Positions 46,429 to 53,326 of a DNA stretch of 53,326 bases are shown here, piece after piece (positions within the stretch are counted from its first letter, which is position 1; each line of letters begins with the position of its first letter). Below the pieces are notes generated by a model. The model was not told where the DNA came from. It saw nothing but the letters and a program-made list of their open reading frames with translations, and searched no databases. Position numbers and translations under genes: made by a program. The DNA is from Sulfuricurvum sp. PD_MW2. Lineage in GTDB: Bacteria > Campylobacterota > Campylobacteria > Campylobacterales > Sulfurimonadaceae. The DNA is taken from contig NZ_NSIU01000013.1 in NCBI RefSeq assembly GCF_002633015.1, forward strand, positions 1 to 53,326. Direction: 5' to 3'.

Positions 46429-46806
46429 TTACTCCTTATCTTTGGAAGTGTGAACAATACGCAACAGCCACGGCGGCGGATTGCCCAATAATAGTTCTTG
46501 GAGCTTTGTGACCGTTTCATCGATTCGATCATTGTCTCCCGAACGCATCGGATGTATTTTAGATGCCAAGACCATTTTTGAAGCGGTCGGTCCGATTTGT
46601 GAACAGTACAGTATGTCCGCTTCTTTGATCGTATCGATCTTGTAGGCAAGTTTCTCATGCTCATCGGCGATATCATCTGCTGAACTGTCTAATGTTTTGA
46701 TATATTCAGCACACTCGGCCGTGATTCGATATAACTCAAAACTCTTGGACCAGCCGAAATGCTGATTGATATGAGAGCCATCACTTGATGCGAATGCGAT
46801 AAGCAC
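46429..46806 (-). CDS. nifX: NifX-family FeMo-co-handling protein
   Basis: A 125-aa Di-Nase_FeMo-co domain. It opens IAFASSDGSHINQHFGWSKSFELY (the NQHFG motif of NifX/NifB C-domains), with ADILYCSQIGPTASKMVLASKIHPM. It binds NifB-co or VK-cluster and passes it on. Between two ferredoxins; spaced 3 and 12 bases from them. The C-terminal 30 residues are an extra helix. Confidence 0.88.
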   Translation of the reverse strand: MLIAFASSDGSHINQHFGWSKSFELYRITAECAEYIKTLDSSADDIADEHEKLAYKIDTIKEADILYCSQIGPTASKMVLASKIHPMRSGDNDRIDETVTKLQELLLGNPPPWLLRIVHTSKDKE

Positions 46807-46818
46807 GATACAATCCTT

Positions 46819-47193
46819 TTAGACAACTATTGCTTCGCGTGCTTCACGTGCCGCAATCGAGATATCTTCACGAAACGTCTGCGGAGCTACTTCCGGAGTC
46901 AATACACCCCGTTTTTTCGATTCTCCGATAACATATTCTGAACTGTTGACATAATAGTCATTGAACTCTGCCGTATACGGCATATCCCAAACAATACACC
47001 CCTCTGTTGGACATTCTGCAGCACAGGCCGGAGTCTCTGCATGACCCACACACTCAATACATTTTTCCGGTTTGACATAGGTATATTCCCAATCTCCGCG
47101 CGGTGAATCCCCTTCGCTCACGATAGCACCTACAGGACACACTTCGATACAAGCATCACAGTTAATACATAAATCCGTAATCATTACAGCCAT
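46819..47193 (-). CDS. 2[4Fe-4S] ferredoxin, nif type
   Basis: A 124-aa ferredoxin: CINCDACIEVCPVGAI (first cluster) and KCIECVGHAETPACAAECP (second cluster with insertion). C-terminal extension with TFREDISIAAREAREAI. It differs from the one at 46027 in its insertion and tail but shares the same plan, so a tandem duplication with a NifX in between. SD AAGGAG precedes the ATG. Confidence 0.9.
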   Translation of the reverse strand: MAVMITDLCINCDACIEVCPVGAIVSEGDSPRGDWEYTYVKPEKCIECVGHAETPACAAECPTEGCIVWDMPYTAEFNDYYVNSSEYVIGESKKRGVLTPEVAPQTFREDISIAAREAREAIVV

Positions 47194-47203
47194 TTTTTAC
47201 TCC

Positions 47204-47650
47204 TTACGTGGCTTTGTATAATCTCTCTGTGCATTTTTCGTACGAGGCAGTATCCAAAAGCGGGGTAAGCTTGATATCGACCGCTCTGAGCAACAACGTC
47301 ACATTGCATCCCTCGCACAGCTCCATCCGCTCGAATGCATCGGTCGTAATCAGCGAGTTGAGTTTCCCGCAAGGGGTTTCAACACTCACTTCACTCAGCA
47401 CACTACCCTTACGAAAATGTTGCAATTCTCCGCTGATGTGATTTTCGATCGAAACACTCCCCTCTTTGGTTCCGGTACAAATCGCAATGGCCGCTTCTTG
47501 GATACTGCATTCGACCTCATCGCCTACACGAAGCCATTTAGGCGATTTAGTCTTGAGAAGTTTTAAATCCATATTATTTGCCCGAACGGTAATACAGCTG
47601 AAAAACTCATCGCTTTTGATCGCTTCGACTTTTGCACTAAACGTATTCAT
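47204..47650 (-). CDS. Tandem TOBE (molybdate-binding) protein
   Basis: A 148-aa protein made of two TOBE/Mop-like domains (MNTFSAKVEAI to AAIAICTG and NHISGELQHFRKG to LLRAVDIKL). Family knowledge: di-Mop proteins store or sense molybdate. It would feed molybdenum to FeMo-co or regulate Mo uptake. No DNA-binding domain is attached. It lies 10 bases upstream of the ferredoxin gene in the minus unit, so molybdenum handling is tied to nif expression. Confidence 0.8.
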   Translation of the reverse strand: MNTFSAKVEAIKSDEFFSCITVRANNMDLKLLKTKSPKWLRVGDEVECSIQEAAIAICTGTKEGSVSIENHISGELQHFRKGSVLSEVSVETPCGKLNSLITTDAFERMELCEGCNVTLLLRAVDIKLTPLLDTASYEKCTERLYKAT

Positions 47651-47660
47651 GAAAGACTCC

Positions 47661-48551
47661 TTACCAGAGATAAATCACAATTTTTTTATCTATAACACTC
47701 TCAAATTGCTCTAAAATCATCCCAGCCGTCGAGGTGGGTCCCAAATGACATCCCGAACATGCACCCAAATAACGAAGCCAAATCTCAGGGGTATCACCAC
47801 CGATATAGTGCACCAATTCTACCCCTCCGCCGTCACTGGCAAGAATAGGTGCGAGATTTTCAGTAATGATCGATTCGATCTTGGCACGTTGAGATGATTC
47901 ATCCATCATTCGAAATGCGACATTTATGTCGTTCGCCGTCGATTGATTGCTCACATAGGTCAAAAGCGAATGCGCTTGGGACTCTCCTGCATGCGCAGCA
48001 CGGATCATCCATTTCATCGATTCATACACATCATCGTTTCGGAGTAAAATTCCCAATTTGAGCTGAGCGGTTGGCATATTCGCCTCAGCGGCAACAGTGT
48101 AATAGCGGATCGATTCTGATTTGGAAGCATTGACCCCAATAGCGTTTTCATACATCCCGCCCAGATAGAACGATGCTACTTCATGCCCTTGTTCAGCAGC
48201 ACGGTTAAATAGCGCAAATGCCGTTTCTATGTTTTTCGCTACACCGAAACCTTTGACGTACATCGTCCCCAGATTGACCATCGCATCGGTATCGGTACTA
48301 CTCAGCCTCTCCCAAATAGCTTTGGCTTTTGGATAATCTTTTGCATCGTAAGCGAGAATCGCCGTCTCCATCAATGATTGTGCTTCCATCTTCTTCTCCT
48401 GATACCGTTTTAAATTGTTTCGCAAATCGGCCATAGCTTCATCATAAGTTTCTCCGAACCCCTTTACTTCAGGGATATCGCAGCTGTATATCTCATAGCC
48501 GTCTCCCTCTTCATTACTGAAATAGTGATAATGCGTTCGTAATTCATCCAT
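47661..48551 (-). CDS. HicB-like / Sel1-repeat / NifU C-domain fusion
   Basis: A 296-aa protein of unusual build. Residues 1-55 resemble a HicB-type partial RNase-H fold (HYHYFSNEEGDGYEIYSCDIPEVKGFGETYDEAMADL). Residues about 60-210 hold Sel1-like repeats (YPKAKAIWERLSS, AFALFNRAAEQGHEVASFYLGGMY, SIRYYTVAAEANMPTAQLKLG). Residues about 225-296 form a NifU C-terminal domain with CSGC at Cys265 and Cys268 (LGACSGCHLGPTSTAGM). It could deliver an Fe-S cluster to a partner bound by the repeats. First gene of the minus unit; sigma-54-type element at 48583-48598. Confidence 0.85.
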   Translation of the reverse strand: MDELRTHYHYFSNEEGDGYEIYSCDIPEVKGFGETYDEAMADLRNNLKRYQEKKMEAQSLMETAILAYDAKDYPKAKAIWERLSSTDTDAMVNLGTMYVKGFGVAKNIETAFALFNRAAEQGHEVASFYLGGMYENAIGVNASKSESIRYYTVAAEANMPTAQLKLGILLRNDDVYESMKWMIRAAHAGESQAHSLLTYVSNQSTANDINVAFRMMDESSQRAKIESIITENLAPILASDGGGVELVHYIGGDTPEIWLRYLGACSGCHLGPTSTAGMILEQFESVIDKKIVIYLW

Positions 48552-48582
48552 GGGTATTCGCTTTCAATTTATTTCAAAAGAG

Positions 48583-48598
48583 TGCAAAGAGCGTTCTA
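48583..48598 (-). promoter_or_regulatory. Sigma-54-type promoter of NifU-fusion unit
   Basis: Minus strand TAGAAC-GCTCT-TTGCA, identical at both conserved blocks to nifH and nifB. Predicted start about 48572, 21 bases before ATG 48551. Confidence 0.75.
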
Positions 48599-48603
48599 AG
48601 GGT

Positions 48604-48619
48604 AAGAATGGAAAATGCA
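48604..48619 (+). promoter_or_regulatory. Sigma-54-type element of NifX-like plus-strand unit
   Basis: AAGAAT-GGAAA-ATGCA, 5 bases from and divergent to the element at 48583-48598. Predicted start about 48630, 25 bases before ATG 48655. Confidence 0.65.
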
Positions 48620-48654
48620 TTCAGAGGATACTTTGTCTGCATAAAGGAGCAATA

Positions 48655-49050
48655 ATGATTGCTATTCCGATCGAAAAAGGGACACACGATTCGATGAGTA
48701 CAAAACTCTTCGGTAATGCACCGTTTTTTGCACTGATCGATCCGCATACCAAAATACCGAAAATCGTCTCCAACGAAGGATGCGGGAACGGTATCAAAAC
48801 AGCAAATTTTCTTGTACAGCTTGGAGCAACCTCAGCACTTTATGGCTATTTGGGCGATGGCCCCTTTTATGTCATGGTACGTGAGGGGATGCGCGTCTAT
48901 TGGCTGGGAAAAGAGCCTATGCCTCTAGAGCAAGCGATCACCATAGCACTAGAGGGTAATTTGATTCAGGTAACTCCCGACAACGCGTCTGCCTATCTCG
49001 ATCCCGGAACCAGTTCCGGCGAATGCGAATGCGGATGTTCCCATGCGTGA
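48655..49050 (+). CDS. NifX/NafY-like protein with Cys tail
   Basis: A 131-aa Di-Nase_FeMo-co-type protein. It opens MIAIPIEKGTHDSMSTKLFG, with VSNEGCGNGIKTANFLVQLGATSALYGYLGDGPF, and ends in a Cys-rich tail GECECGCSHA. The body matches the NifX fold; the CxCxC tail may bind a cluster. Start 48655 is chosen because AAAGGAGC lies 4 bases upstream; the frame opens 105 bases earlier without SD. It is divergent to the NifU fusion. Its last 8 bases overlap the next gene. Confidence 0.82.
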   Translation: MIAIPIEKGTHDSMSTKLFGNAPFFALIDPHTKIPKIVSNEGCGNGIKTANFLVQLGATSALYGYLGDGPFYVMVREGMRVYWLGKEPMPLEQAITIALEGNLIQVTPDNASAYLDPGTSSGECECGCSHA

Positions 49051-49267
49051 AATCATCACCGGCGAAATGGAAGAGATTCGCAGATTGATCCTTGAAACCG
49101 TAGCCAAGCGTAATGCGTTGAAAACTGAAATGGCATATTGGTATGAGACCAATGCGACACGTTTCAATCGGAGTAACGAACTCATTACGCTGGATTCAAC
49201 CCTCAGTGAGCTCGACAGCCATTATAAACGGCTCTGGGACTACCACAACACAACCAAAGCATCTTAG
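49043..49267 (+). CDS. Short coiled-coil protein in nif unit
   Basis: A 74-aa all-helical, charged protein (EEIRRLILETVAKRNALKTEMAYWYE and STLSELDSHYKRLWDYHN). It overlaps the NifX-like gene by 8 bases. No known nif family (not NifT, NifW or NifZ by motif) is recognised. Likely a small partner or assembly factor. Confidence 0.7.
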   Translation: MREIITGEMEEIRRLILETVAKRNALKTEMAYWYETNATRFNRSNELITLDSTLSELDSHYKRLWDYHNTTKAS

Positions 49268-49276
49268 GAGCAACTC

Positions 49277-49759
49277 ATGAATGAAAACATCCGAAACGAT
49301 ATTTTAAAACAGGCAAAATCGGCATTTGAACGGGCATGCACATTACGCGAAAATGAACGGCTCGAAGTCTATCTCTATGACGGTGTCGTCAAAACGAGCG
49401 ATGTATTGAGCGAAGATGAAAAAATGCTCTACAGCCCCAACCGCATTCTTTGCTATCAAGTGTGGGGACATGATTACCTAGAAGAGGAGATCCGCGCATG
49501 GATAGATCAAGCCCGTCTGGAGATGAATCCAAAACCGCTCGAAGAGAGTATTGTTGAAACCGCTGCCAAAGTGGCTGTGGCAAAAGGACTAACCCCCGAA
49601 GAGATCAGCTCATATGAAGTGTTTGCAAATTTAACGATGGATCAGTTAGAACAGATCGAGCATGCAATCATCGAATACTGGTGGGACAACAAAGAGATAG
49701 AAAATGCCAAATCATTGGCACTCCATCAAATCAACGAAGCACTTCAATCGTTGAATTAA
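49277..49759 (+). CDS. Unknown helical protein in nif unit
   Basis: A 160-aa soluble protein with helical N-terminus (ILKQAKSAFERACTL), a tight beta segment (RLEVYLYDGVVKTSD) and helices to the end (TPEEISSYEVF, MDQLEQIEHAIIEYWWDNKE). One Cys only. SD GGAGC precedes ATG, 9 bases after the previous gene. No recognised family. It is the last gene of the plus-strand unit, converging by 4 bases with a two-helix membrane gene. Confidence 0.7.
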   Translation: MNENIRNDILKQAKSAFERACTLRENERLEVYLYDGVVKTSDVLSEDEKMLYSPNRILCYQVWGHDYLEEEIRAWIDQARLEMNPKPLEESIVETAAKVAVAKGLTPEEISSYEVFANLTMDQLEQIEHAIIEYWWDNKEIENAKSLALHQINEALQSLN

Positions 49760-50055
49760 AAGAACAGCCAGATCAGCAAGGCTGTTCCCAAAACGAGATT
49801 GAACCAACTCCCTCCATCTTCAAACAGCATCACCAACAAATCGCAATAGGATTTCTCCAATGATGATGAGGCATGCAATAGAGTCTCTTTGGCATACGCC
49901 GTAATCTGGGCACCCCAAATAAAAGCGATGATCTCGGGAACAATGAAAAAAAGGATCACACCGAAAAAACCCCATAGCGATTTTTCGGGTTTTAACGATA
50001 CTAAGGCTTTTTTCGTAGCAGGATTTTGGGCAATTTGACGTATTTTATGTTTCAT
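49756..50055 (-). CDS. Two-helix membrane protein
   Basis: A 99-aa protein with hydrophobic helices at about 28-50 (WGFFGVILFFIVPEIIAFIWG) and 82-99 (FNLVLGTALLIWLFF), and a basic N-terminus. The last helix ends at the C-terminus. No family recognised. It overlaps the preceding gene at its 3' end and is divergent from the lipoprotein gene. Confidence 0.65.
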   Translation of the reverse strand: MKHKIRQIAQNPATKKALVSLKPEKSLWGFFGVILFFIVPEIIAFIWGAQITAYAKETLLHASSSLEKSYCDLLVMLFEDGGSWFNLVLGTALLIWLFF

Positions 50056-50146
50056 AGGCTTTATATCGGGTTTAAATAATTATCTCTATTATACAAACCC
50101 TTCGTTTAAAACGAAAAGACAAGGTCTCTTTTCGTACCGATAGTGA

Positions 50147-50152
50147 TATAAT
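50147..50152 (+). promoter_or_regulatory. -10 box of lipoprotein gene
   Basis: TATAAT, 32 bases before ATG 50185; TAGGAG precedes the ATG. Confidence 0.6.
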
Positions 50153-50184
50153 TCAAAGCAAAGCGTATTATTAGGAGTTTTTTT

Positions 50185-51309
50185 ATGTTTTTAAAACATC
50201 CCCTCTCTTTGAGTCTGATATTTTTTACTCTCTTTTTGGGAGGGTGCACTACAGTTGTTCCAAAACCGGAGGCATCGCTAAAACATGCTCTGAAAAAAAG
50301 TTTTGACTCAAACGGATACAACTACACCTCGACAACCCGGATCACGAAACTGACACTCCCAAAATCCGATATAAACGACACCAATCCCTATGCAGTACGC
50401 GATTCGATCTATTTGCAAAAGGGGATTGATGTGATCCGAGGTTTTTCACTCGCGATTGATGGAGCGGTCGATTATTCTCAAGCCGTCAAATCCGAATCAA
50501 CCTACGATTTTCACTACAATCGCGACAATGTGGAAGTCTCCGTAAAACTTCCCTTTTTGTTCGAATACTCTTCCAAAACCCTCTATATGGGTAAAACATT
50601 TCTCAATACGATCTTTCCGATGAAAGAATCGGATGAGGGGAAATTGATTCGGTTTAATTTAAACGACTCCCTCCTTAGCACCGTTTTGGGAGAAGAATCC
50701 CTCGCACAGTTTGATGAGAAAAAAGTACGAAGCATCAATAAAGCGATGAAAGAGGGAGTTTTCAAAGCATTTAGCGATCTCAATGGATCACAATACAGCT
50801 ACATTCCGCTAACTCCAAAAGAAAAATTCTCCGGTACAGTCCAAAAAGTCCATCTGTCACTGGATAAAAATCAATCGATAACGTTTCTCTTGAGTATCAC
50901 CGATGCAATCGTCCAAAAAATGTATACCGAAGCAATGCTCGCCAAAGAATCGTACGGAGCCTATATGCTCTTGAGCGATCCTAAACAACTCGGGGCCCTT
51001 ATGGAAAATATGAATCTACATCTCGATTTTGATTTCGGTATCGATCATGAGGGATATATCGGATTGATTCACACCACAATTCATGCTTCGGATACAGAGG
51101 ATACATTTGCACTAGGGGTCGAAAACACCACTCTCCTCAACAGTTTCAATGCTCCTCAATTTACCATCGATCCGAAAGCATCAGGAAGCATTGATTATAT
51201 GGAAGTCTTTCAAAATTGGACAGAGGTTTTCCCTTCAAATGCGCCTACCGAGCCGATGGATGAGGACACTATCGATTTAAATGGGAACAATGAGAACCGA
51301 GTAAGCTAA
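50185..51309 (+). CDS. Outer-membrane or periplasmic lipoprotein, unknown
   Basis: A 374-aa protein with a lipoprotein signal peptide: hydrophobic core and lipobox LGGC (Cys21). The mature part is soluble, with regularly spaced strands (DSIYLQKGIDVIRGFSLAIDGAVDY, MLADPK-like MLLSDPKQLGAL) and a C-terminal acidic tail. No catalytic motif is evident. A own -10 box and SD mark an independent transcript. Confidence 0.8.
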   Translation: MFLKHPLSLSLIFFTLFLGGCTTVVPKPEASLKHALKKSFDSNGYNYTSTTRITKLTLPKSDINDTNPYAVRDSIYLQKGIDVIRGFSLAIDGAVDYSQAVKSESTYDFHYNRDNVEVSVKLPFLFEYSSKTLYMGKTFLNTIFPMKESDEGKLIRFNLNDSLLSTVLGEESLAQFDEKKVRSINKAMKEGVFKAFSDLNGSQYSYIPLTPKEKFSGTVQKVHLSLDKNQSITFLLSITDAIVQKMYTEAMLAKESYGAYMLLSDPKQLGALMENMNLHLDFDFGIDHEGYIGLIHTTIHASDTEDTFALGVENTTLLNSFNAPQFTIDPKASGSIDYMEVFQNWTEVFPSNAPTEPMDEDTIDLNGNNENRVS

Positions 51310-51368
51310 CTTCCATGTTAGAGTGAATAATGATAGTATATAAAGTAATTTTTTAACCGTTATGCGCT

Positions 51369-51374
51369 TATAAT
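51369..51374 (+). promoter_or_regulatory. -10 box of GAF-HD-GYP gene
   Basis: TATAAT, 30 bases before ATG 51405; GAGAGGAGAAGG is the SD. Confidence 0.6.
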
Positions 51375-51404
51375 TTATAAAGTATCTCGAGAGGAGAAGG
51401 TTCA

Positions 51405-52520
51405 ATGATCAATTATCATGAAATAGGTCAACAAGTGATAAATCTCCATAACCAACTGCGTATTGAATGGCCACAGCTTAGACGCATAGCGCTTGCTCTT
51501 TATGATAAACAAACTGATGAACTCTATACCTTTGTGAATGCTACTATAGGACAAAAAATACTACCGCATTACACGAAAAGACTTGCCGATGTTCCCAGTT
51601 TAGAACAACTTGCAAAAACTGGTGAAACGCGTATTATCGATGATTTAAATATTTTTGCTTCAAACGCGACACCGCATTCTGAAGCGATATTGCAATCAGG
51701 TTTTCGATCGAGTTTTACCGTACCGATGATTGCAGCGGACAATACCCTGCAGGGATTTATTTTTTACGATGCTGACGAATCTTCTTTTTTTACCCCCTCA
51801 ATGCAAGAGCATTTAGAGCTTTATTCGGAATTGATTCATTCACTCGTTATTGCCGATCTATTACCTGTAACAATGCTGCAAGCAGCTGTCAAGATTTCTC
51901 AGACCGTTACCCATTACCGTGATGAAGAGACGGGCGAACATATCGCCAGAATGTCCCATTACGCACGCTTGATTGCTCTTTCTATGGCCGATAAATGGAA
52001 GCTAAGCGATGCATTTTTAAACTATATTCTCCTTTATGCACCTCTGCATGATATTGGAAAAATTGCTATTCCGGATACCGTTTTACTGAAGCCGGGTCCA
52101 TTGGACGAATCAGAAATGGTGATCATGAAAACACATGTTATGAAAGGTACCGAAATTATCGACAAACTGATCCATGAATTTGGATTAGGCGACGCTTTTC
52201 ATACGTCTATTCTAAAAAACATTGTTGCCTATCATCATGAAAAAATAGATGGCAGCGGTTATCCCTATGGTTTAAGGGGAGATGCTATCCCTTATGAAAG
52301 CAGAATTGCCGCCGTTGCGGATGTTTTTGATGCCCTCACATCGGACCGAAGCTACCGTCAAGCATGGACGATTGAAGAAGCTTTTCATTATCTTTCATCC
52401 AATAAAGGTACTCTTTTCGATGCTGATTGTGTTGATGCATTAATTTCTCGTCGATCAGAAGTCTTAACTATCAAAAATCTATTTTGTAAGAAGTCTTACT
52501 GCCCTAAAGAATCAAATTAA
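51405..52520 (+). CDS. GAF-HD-GYP c-di-GMP phosphodiesterase-like protein
   Basis: A 371-aa cytosolic protein. The N-terminal GAF-like domain (about 10-150: YEFDKQT-like YDKQTDELYTF, LQGFIFYDAD) senses a small ligand. The C-terminal HD-GYP domain (about 165-350) has EETGEHIARM, LHDIGKIAIPD, HHEKIDGSGYPYGLRGD and AVADVFDALTSDRSYR, all metal and GYP residues visible. It would hydrolyse c-di-GMP to GMP. Confidence 0.93.
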   Translation: MINYHEIGQQVINLHNQLRIEWPQLRRIALALYDKQTDELYTFVNATIGQKILPHYTKRLADVPSLEQLAKTGETRIIDDLNIFASNATPHSEAILQSGFRSSFTVPMIAADNTLQGFIFYDADESSFFTPSMQEHLELYSELIHSLVIADLLPVTMLQAAVKISQTVTHYRDEETGEHIARMSHYARLIALSMADKWKLSDAFLNYILLYAPLHDIGKIAIPDTVLLKPGPLDESEMVIMKTHVMKGTEIIDKLIHEFGLGDAFHTSILKNIVAYHHEKIDGSGYPYGLRGDAIPYESRIAAVADVFDALTSDRSYRQAWTIEEAFHYLSSNKGTLFDADCVDALISRRSEVLTIKNLFCKKSYCPKESN

Positions 52521-52572
52521 TCATTGATTGCTTTTATGGGGTTTTAAAGCGTCTCTCAACTCTTGATTAAGT

Positions 52573-53301
52573 TCAAACCAATGTGACAAAAACAGCATCT
52601 ATATCTTTAACAATATTTAGATCAATTTCATTTTTATATGCCATCTCATGCATTATACTCATCGCTTTATTATGATTCATTCCATCTCTATAAGGTCTGT
52701 TTTCACGTAATGCTTGATAGATATCTATACATGTCAATAAACGTTGTTCAAAACTAAGGTCATCACTTTTCAATCCAAGAGGATAACCGCTTCCATTGAG
52801 TTTTTCATGATGTGTGTATATCCATTGTTTGATCTCCTCGTCAAATCCCAGTATCCCGCGTAACATAAAATATGCAAGATACGGATGAGTTTTAATTTGT
52901 TCATACTCTTCATCAGTTAGTTTTCCAGGTTTGTCGATAATTGCATTTGATACAGCTAATTTTCCAAGATCATGAAGGGAAGCAGCGATTTTCATTTTAG
53001 AAATTTTTTCTTGATAGTATTTATAATAATTTCCCATAATCTCAGATTTTTCTATGATTCCATGGGTGTGGAGTGCAGTTGATTTGGATTTTGCATCAAT
53101 AATTTTTGAAAAGATATTTGTAATTTCAAAGATATCACTGTATTCTAAATCCAAAGAAATATCAGGCAATAAATCCGTTAATGCATGATCTATATAGGGC
53201 TCTTGCAGATCAAGCCAAAAACTTGTTTGTTCCATGAGTTCTAAAAAAACATGGGCTATTTCTGGATCATGAGTTTTCCCTGCAATTTCTTTTGTAGCCA
53301 T
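52573..53301 (-). CDS. HD-GYP domain protein
   Basis: A 242-aa protein of HD-GYP type: DAKSKSTALHTHG, SLHDLGKLAVSN, HHEKLNGSGYPLGLKSDDL and CIDIYQALRENRPYR. GAAGGAGGAAAC precedes ATG 53301, so the start is inside the window. The first 55 residues are helical with no recognised sensor. It converges with the GAF-HD-GYP gene; the two are adjacent on opposite strands, so not one transcript. Confidence 0.9.
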   Translation of the reverse strand: MATKEIAGKTHDPEIAHVFLELMEQTSFWLDLQEPYIDHALTDLLPDISLDLEYSDIFEITNIFSKIIDAKSKSTALHTHGIIEKSEIMGNYYKYYQEKISKMKIAASLHDLGKLAVSNAIIDKPGKLTDEEYEQIKTHPYLAYFMLRGILGFDEEIKQWIYTHHEKLNGSGYPLGLKSDDLSFEQRLLTCIDIYQALRENRPYRDGMNHNKAMSIMHEMAYKNEIDLNIVKDIDAVFVTLV

Positions 53302-53326
53302 GTTTCCTCCTTCATAAAAAATCGTT

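Overview
The window reads as a chromosomal segment of a nitrogen-fixing Campylobacterota (epsilonproteobacterial) bacterium, probably close to Sulfuricurvum or Sulfurimonas. This rests on AT-rich intergenic DNA with strong TATAAT boxes and weak -35 boxes, on many c-di-GMP and PAS proteins, on a CheX/CheY pair and on a complete nifHDK set. The genus is inference; no rRNA or tRNA gene was seen.

Layout. (1) 0-4.5 kb: TonB-dependent receptor, YfiR-like periplasmic protein and membrane GGDEF-EAL enzyme. (2) 4.5-12.5 kb: mostly housekeeping: aminotransferase, ilvBH-lpxD-lytic transglycosylase-like operon, cheX-cheY, a Cys-rich 73-aa gene and a lone trpB. (3) 12.6-15.7 kb: two c-di-GMP enzymes. (4) 15.8-28.6 kb, minus strand: nifB-nifV-GNAT-DUF683-like-92aa-GNAT, a 1281-aa histidine kinase/GGDEF/EAL hybrid, then nifH-119aa-nifD-nifK. 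(5) 28.8-31.6 kb: FIST-PAS-GGDEF-EAL protein. (6) 31.7-35.4 kb, plus strand: NifX-like and Tpx-like genes, then SIR2-like-clpP-clpX. (7) 35.4-40 kb: glnS-yqeY fusion and an accessory patch with a zinc-ribbon membrane protein, a MntA/HepT toxin-antitoxin pair and a possible nuclease. (8) 40-41.6 kb: nifS and a CGC/CDC protein. (9) 41.6-46 kb: degenerate PAS-GGDEF protein, SulP-STAS-cNMP transporter, EamA transporter. (10) 46-49.8 kb: a second nif-accessory locus with two divergent units (a HicB/Sel1/NifU fusion, TOBE protein, two ferredoxins and NifX on one strand; NifX-like plus two unknowns on the other). (11) 49.8-53.3 kb: lipoprotein and two HD-GYP proteins.

The main observation is a 16-bp element in strict sigma-54 (-24/-12) register, roughly nnGAAY-N5-WTGCA, just upstream of nine transcription units. 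They include nifH, nifB, nifS, three NifX-like units or their neighbours and the SIR2-clpP-clpX unit. It ties scattered genes into one predicted nitrogen-fixation regulon. It places a divergent ClpXP protease inside that regulon, and adds uncharacterised proteins: the 73-aa Cys-rich protein, a Tpx-like protein without its peroxidatic Cys, and the HicB-Sel1-NifU fusion. nifE, nifN and nifA are not in the window.

A second theme is c-di-GMP signalling: five GGDEF-containing enzymes, one degenerate GGDEF protein and two HD-GYP proteins are interleaved with the nif genes. One of them is a histidine-kinase/GGDEF/EAL hybrid placed directly upstream of nifH.
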